Below the pieces are notes generated by a model that worked only from the letters and a program-made list of their open reading frames with translations, did not search any database and had not been told where the DNA came from. Position numbers and translations under genes: made by a program. A stretch of 47,622 nucleotides of DNA from Spirogloea muscicola (lineage: Eukaryota; Streptophyta; Zygnematophyceae; Spirogloeales; Spirogloeaceae): NCBI GenBank assembly GCA_009602725.1, contig WELB01000111.1:294775-342396 (forward strand). The letters are read 5' to 3'. This document shows, one piece after another, positions 43,991-47,622 of this stretch (positions within the stretch are counted from its first letter, which is position 1; the number at the start of each line of letters is the position of its first letter).

Positions 43991-44266
43991 TCTTCTCGAA
44001 AGGAACTCCGGTCAGGATCAGTGAGGCCCACGAGAAAGAGAGAGGCACAGCCCTGCTGCTGCCTGCTGCCATAGCCCGTCGCCGCAGCCCTGCTGCTGCC
44101 TGCTGCTGCAGCCCGTTGCCGCAGCCCGCCGCTGCGGATCACAACCGGCGCTCCTGTGAGTAGTCTGTGGCTGCTCCCCTTGGGGGACAGTTGCTGGCCC
44201 GTGCCCGAGAGGTGAATCGCCGCCTGTTGACGGGCTGCGTTGTATACGGGGTGCTTCACTAGTTTA
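43991..44266. other. low-complexity CTGCTGCC region, no gene
   Basis: A short array of ccctgctgctgcctgctg units (44050-44125) lies between two LINE 3' ends. No gene is recognised. Confidence 0.5.
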
Positions 44267-44361
44267 GCGCCCTGTCTGCCTAGCCTGTGGCTCCGTCATG
44301 AACACCTGTATGCATCTGGCTGGCTTTTCACAGCAGATTCTTTAATATCAGCAGCCGCTTT
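44267..44361 (+). repeat. direct repeat of a LINE 3' UTR
   Basis: This 95-bp block is nearly identical to 42269-42363 (gcgccctgtctgcctagcct, then gtcatgaacacctgtatgca). It is a solo 3' end without coding sequence. Confidence 0.85.
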
Positions 44362-44394
44362 GACTAGTTGGAACTTCGGGCGCTGAGGAAGAAG

Positions 44395-44690
44395 AAAGTG
44401 CTCGCCCATTGAGGAGACAGCAGTTCGTGTATTTGAAACAAACGAAGGCCAAATGGCCAAGTTCAAAGGAAGGCAAGCACATCTAAGACCTACATAACCT
44501 ACAGCAGAATGACCCGCTCAGTAACCACGGGTCAAAACATAAAGGTCGCTAATTGATGCCTTGAATATTAGATGTCAGATAAGAAGCCGTTCTGCCACCA
44601 ACTAGAGCTAGGGGCTGAGGAGAGGGGCTGGAAAAGCCAGCCCAAAGAAGAATGAACAAAGCACGAGAAGGGGGCCAGGGGAAGCACTAA
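44395..44690 (-). mobile_element. reversed, decayed LINE 3' fragments with repeat C
   Basis: Repeat C (near 44420-44460) leads into a block related to 9880-10000 and 18230-18330 (cagtaaccacgggtca and aaggtcgctaattgatgcc), i.e. a degraded minus-strand C-terminus. A separate minus-strand tail hairpin (ggctggaaaagccagccc) is at about 44625-44642, followed by aaagaagaatgaacaaagca. Confidence 0.6.
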
Positions 44691-44935
44691 GGAGCCTTTC
44701 CCTGACCAAATGTTGTCGCCTAGTACGGATACTGGAGCATTTGCTAGGCAAGCTCGTACTTGCTTTGACTACCATCTTCCAAACATTGTCTCGAAGCTGG
44801 TGGGCTTATGGTGCTTGACCCAGTGCCACTCGAGCAACTATAAAATTTCTCCGGGCATTGTTTGGCTGCAATTACTGCACCGTTGCAGTCATTATCTAAA
44901 GAAAGACTCGTCCTTTCCAATATGGAATTCTCTCA
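44691..44935. other. no gene recognised
   Basis: A short unique-looking interval between LINE fragments. A plus-strand frame here has no recognised motif apart from its last codons, which belong to the next LINE end. Confidence 0.4.
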
Positions 44936-44939
44936 GGGC

Positions 44940-45095
44940 GACGTCTTTCCGCCGGCTAGCCACTCAGACTTGCATCTCTTGACTAGAGGTTACTGAGCGT
45001 CCCCTGGCTGATGTTTTGGTCCTAGTCCTTCGCACTCCGGCTCCTTCAGACCTTGTCCATTCCTTTGGGCTGGCCTTTCGCAGCCACCAGTCAAT
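44940..45095 (+). mobile_element. LINE 3' end, close to the copy at 596-800
   Basis: The plus strand encodes SHSDLHLLTRGY-stop ending near 44996. A 3' UTR follows (gagcgtcccctggctgatg) that closely matches 635-655 and then a degenerate tail (ccattcctttgggctggcct). It is a 5'-truncated copy of the same subfamily as the left-edge copy. Confidence 0.65.
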
Positions 45096-45419
45096 CTGGC
45101 CGCGCTTTTCCTTCTCTCTGGCTCTGGCCCGATTAGAAGTCGAGTTTCCTGGCTCTTTCCTGGACCCGCTTCAAATTCTTTGATAGTTTCACTGCCCTGT
45201 ACCAATCCGATCTGACTGGCTTTAATGGACTGAGTGGACTCGAATCTGACAAGACAGTTACTGAATGTGGACAGGACTTAAGTAGAGCTTTGACTCTGAA
45301 CTAGCCTTGCTCCGATGGGGCCGGCGGAGGCGCTGGTGCACGCAGGTCAGCGGGCACAGACGGCGACGGCAGCGACTGCAGGGTGCAAAGCGGACCAGGT
45401 GGCCTGACAATGCAACTGT

Positions 45420-45535
45420 CGTGTTTGGTAGTATAGTCCTTCTTCGACACCTCTTCCTTCGGCTTTGGACATTGTCCATTCTTCTTGAGCTGGCTTTGCC
45501 AGCCCCTCTTCTCTATGGGCGAGCACGCACACGCT
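45420..45535 (+). mobile_element. LINE 3' tail
   Basis: Plus-strand tail with gacattgtccattcttcttg, the hairpin agctggctttgccagcccct and tctatgggcgagcac. The preceding gtatagtccttcttcgacac resembles the 3' UTR near 690-710. No coding end was recognised immediately upstream. Confidence 0.6.
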
Positions 45536-45729
45536 CTCCTGGACGAGACTCTCTCTCTCTGTCTGTTTGCCTGACCGAGAATAGGAAGTAAATACTCTTC
45601 CAGTAGAGGACGATGGATGTGATAGGCCAGCCCAGATAAAAGATGACGGGGCCTAGAAGCGCTAAAGCGCACGGCAACTGAGGGTGGCCACTGAGTGCTC
45701 AACATCCCCTGTTTACGGATTGGCTCACC

Positions 45730-45945
45730 ACACACGCAATCCACAAAGCTTTCAGAAACAGCCCTGAAGCATTCCGGACGCATCTCCAGCTGTTCCTGGG
45801 CCTGCCCCCGACCTGCCTGACTGGAGTGACTCAGGGTGAGTGTGGCTTCCGGGCGGCACACCTGGGGAGTTGGGCGCAGGTTGCGGCATCGGTGGCCCAG
45901 CGTTTTGTAAACTACTGTAGTCCTGGCCTTGGCTGGCCATTTGGA
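45730..45945 (+). pseudogene. rearranged LINE ORF fragment (segments in permuted order)
   Basis: The plus-strand frame reads LFLGLPPTCLTGVTQGECGF directly followed by RAAHLGSWAQVAASVAQRFV. In the intact ORF at the right edge the second segment (residues ~82-101) lies about 130 residues before the first (~224-241). The order is therefore reversed while the reading direction and frame are kept. It is too short to be functional. Confidence 0.65.
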
Positions 45946-46065
45946 TCGCGAGGAGAGCTGTGCGACAAGAGCGACGAGGAGACCAGCCTCAGCGCTCGAC
46001 AGCGGCGGCAGCGGTGGCGGCGGCGCGTTGCAGCGGCAGGATGGCGTGACAATCTCAGATTAGAA

Positions 46066-47622
46066 AGGGCTCGCCCATTGAATATAAGGGGCTGGACAGG
46101 CCAGCCCAAAAAAGAATGAACAAAGAACGAGAAGGGGGCCAGAGGAAGCCAGAGGAAGCGCTAAGAAACCAAAGCACACAAAGAAAGAAAGTAGCTACAA
46201 ATCACTCAGTAACCCCTGCTAAGCAGCCGCAAATCAGAGAGGCTAGGGTCCTGGAAGTGGGTCCCCTGGACAGAGCCAGAGGCAGCAGCGAGGGCTCTCC
46301 CGGAACGAAGGTGCAGCGCACGGGCCATGGACCTCTGCAGCGAGACGGCCAAGCGCATGCGATACACTTGTGCCAGCGGCCCGGCTGCAGGAAAGTCTAC
46401 CGGTTCACCATGAAAGCGACGGGCGATTGCGTGGCGGGCGAGCTGGTTAAGTAGCTCAAGCCACCGAGCGCCTAGTGCCCCATGGATGTCAATTGCCAAC
46501 AGGAAGAACTCGTCTTCCGGCGGATGGTCGGCGTACTTGATCTCTTTTGCCCGAGCGGCGCAGGCGACCGCATACCCAGCCTTGGTGGCAGACTGGGCTG
46601 GGTGGAAGCGGTCAAATGCGTCGGTAGTCACCACATCCAGAAGCAGACGTGGCCCGCCGGCCTGTGGGGTGGCCACCAGGTCGACGCGACGAGCGTGGAG
46701 ACCGTCGGCCCTGGCCTGGAGCGGCATGACGCCGGAGTGCTCCGCTGCCACCGCGAAGCCAGCCTCCACCAGGATGCCGTGCATCGCGTCCCGGAGGCGG
46801 TCGTGGGCCGCCGTCCTCTCGCCGCCATGGGAACAGCGCAGGACGTGAGCAGCCAGCTCGCCAGGCTCGGCCCCTTGCTCGCCACACTGGCATTGACGCA
46901 CGCCCTGGAGGCATGGAGGCGGCAGCCCCAGGAGCCGGTGGACTGCAGTGCGAAACACCTCATCTGGGAGGGTCAGGGCGTCAGTGATGGGGAGTGCCTG
47001 GAGCCACGCCGCTGCCCCCGGGGAGGAGGCCGAATGTAGTCTCGCGCGCCCGTGCAGGTCGGCCTCAGGGAGCTGCAGCACGGCGGTGGTGTAGGCGGCC
47101 TTGTCGACGACGGCCGCGAAGCGCGCTTGGATGCGCAGGTCAGCGGTGTGCGCGAGATGCGCAAAGGAGACCGCCTGGCCGGCCATGTCGGGGTGCGCCG
47201 CGAGCAGCTCCTGGTGGGCGGTGCGAAGCGCCACCTGGAACGGCAGCGCGCCCTTGTCCACCTCCACCACCGCCTGCTCCAGTGCACGCCGGCCATGGAC
47301 CATGAAGCGCTGAGCCACGGAGGCGGCAGTCTGCGCCCAGCTGCCGAGGTATGCAGCCCGGCATGAGCGGACGAGCGGGCGCAGGCCGAGACCCCCGTGG
47401 CGGATGGGTAGCGCCGCCTGGTGGATAGCGGCTGGCGACTGGGGGAAGCCCTGGTGGCGGACCAGGGCCGCCAAGCTCGCCACCATGCCCGCGTCGAAAG
47501 CCTCGTACGCCGCCAATGCCTCTGGGGACGGCGGAGTGGCCCGCGTCAAGTACTGGGGCCGCTGCCCGATGGCCTTGGTCAGCATGGCCAACGACAGCTG
47601 CATATCCTCCAGCTCGGGGAGC
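46066..47622 (-). mobile_element. LINE copy running off the right edge
   Basis: Read on the minus strand: ORF from the window edge to a TGA at 46206-46208, a 3' UTR with the duplicated gcttcctctg unit, hairpin gggctggcctgtccagccc, and end aatgggcgagccctttct near 46066. Its last ~430 bp are nearly identical, inverted, to 16590-17045. Only the part downstream of the reverse transcriptase is inside the window, so whether the 5' end is intact cannot be told. Confidence 0.85.
46206..47622 (-). CDS. non-LTR retrotransposon ORF, C-terminal part (open to window edge)
   Basis: About 470 uninterrupted codons, the best-preserved copy. From Met at 47603: residues 1-75 are the post-RT thumb-like region with IGQRPQYLTR and PIRHGGLGLRP, typical of LINE proteins. 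Residues 231-257 hold the zinc motif (Cys238, Cys240, His253, Cys257). Residues 260-330 resemble a restriction-like endonuclease, with RRVDLV (Asp308) and LLLDVVTTD (Asp323) and candidate lysines at 341 and 353. The end is VYRMRLAVSLQRS and SLSDLRLLSRGY. Family-level function: nicking of target DNA for target-primed reverse transcription; not tested here. The frame is open to the edge (LPELED precedes the Met), so this is not the true start. Codon use and GC match the other copies, not an organelle or bacterium. Confidence 0.8.
   Translation of the reverse strand, partial: LPELEDMQLSLAMLTKAIGQRPQYLTRATPPSPEALAAYEAFDAGMVASLAALVRHQGFPQSPAAIHQAALPIRHGGLGLRPLVRSCRAAYLGSWAQTAASVAQRFMVHGRRALEQAVVEVDKGALPFQVALRTAHQELLAAHPDMAGQAVSFAHLAHTADLRIQARFAAVVDKAAYTTAVLQLPEADLHGRARLHSASSPGAAAWLQALPITDALTLPDEVFRTAVHRLLGLPPPCLQGVRQCQCGEQGAEPGELAAHVLRCSHGGERTAAHDRLRDAMHGILVEAGFAVAAEHSGVMPLQARADGLHARRVDLVATPQAGGPRLLLDVVTTDAFDRFHPAQSATKAGYAVACAARAKEIKYADHPPEDEFFLLAIDIHGALGARWLELLNQLARHAIARRFHGEPVDFPAAGPLAQVYRMRLAVSLQRSMARALHLRSGRALAAASGSVQGTHFQDPSLSDLRLLSRGY

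Noticed and set aside
1-47622. CRISPR arrays, prokaryotic operons or prophage
   Set aside because: No regularly spaced direct repeats with unique spacers; the genes are intron-rich eukaryotic genes.
41438-47622. LTR retrotransposon or integrated virus
   Set aside because: No long terminal repeats, protease, integrase or capsid motifs; the C-terminal zinc plus endonuclease-like plan and 5' truncations fit a non-LTR element.

Overview
The window reads as nuclear DNA of a GC-rich green alga (Viridiplantae, probably a chlorophyte). The reasons are dense short spliceosomal introns, plant-type TTTAGGG telomere-like repeats, closest recognisable relatives in plants (SOV-type DIS3L2, an At2g41250-type HAD protein, the short plant form of uL18m, a small protein with a plastid-type leader), Ala/Gly-rich protein N-termini from GCC repeats, and single n characters in those repeats that look like assembly gaplets. 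No prokaryotic, organellar or viral gene set is present. All homology calls are from memory of family motifs; no search was run.

Layout: 1-800 repeat debris; 1616-6431 (-) DIS3L2/SOV exoribonuclease, divergent from 6794-8572 (+) translation factor eIF3f; 8573-10345 repeat debris; 10534-10926 (+) ribosomal protein uL18m; 12104-~14155 (-) HAD hydrolase; 14620-14913 (+) frameshifted C-terminal piece of a ThrE/DUF1212 transporter; ~15480-16010 (-) unrecognised putative gene whose intron folds as a long hairpin; 16.0-20.3 kb retrotransposon graveyard; 20928-24925 (+) ABCG half-transporter; 25469-~32672 (-) proteasome subunit RPN1 (23 exons placed), divergent from 33220-39294 (+) valyl-tRNA synthetase (18 exons); 39974-40754 (-) small zinc-motif protein; 41.1-47.6 kb a second retrotransposon cluster.

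The host genes are mainly housekeeping: RNA decay (DIS3L2), translation (eIF3f, ValRS, uL18m) and protein turnover (RPN1). They are not a pathway cluster; two pairs share short divergent promoters. I placed exons by protein homology plus splice phase: internal junctions keep frame, and several donors are non-consensus (+3 pyrimidine, or GC-AG).

The accessory part is dominated by one non-LTR retrotransposon lineage whose ORF ends in a CxC-x12-H-x3-C zinc motif, a restriction-like-endonuclease-like segment and a C-terminus close to SDLxLLTRGY, followed by a 3' tail with a GGGCTGGC...GCCAGCCC hairpin. About 20 mostly 5'-truncated copies lie in both orientations, including a nearly identical pair 30 kb apart, a nested insertion and a block-permuted fragment. 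No complete reverse transcriptase domain is inside the window.
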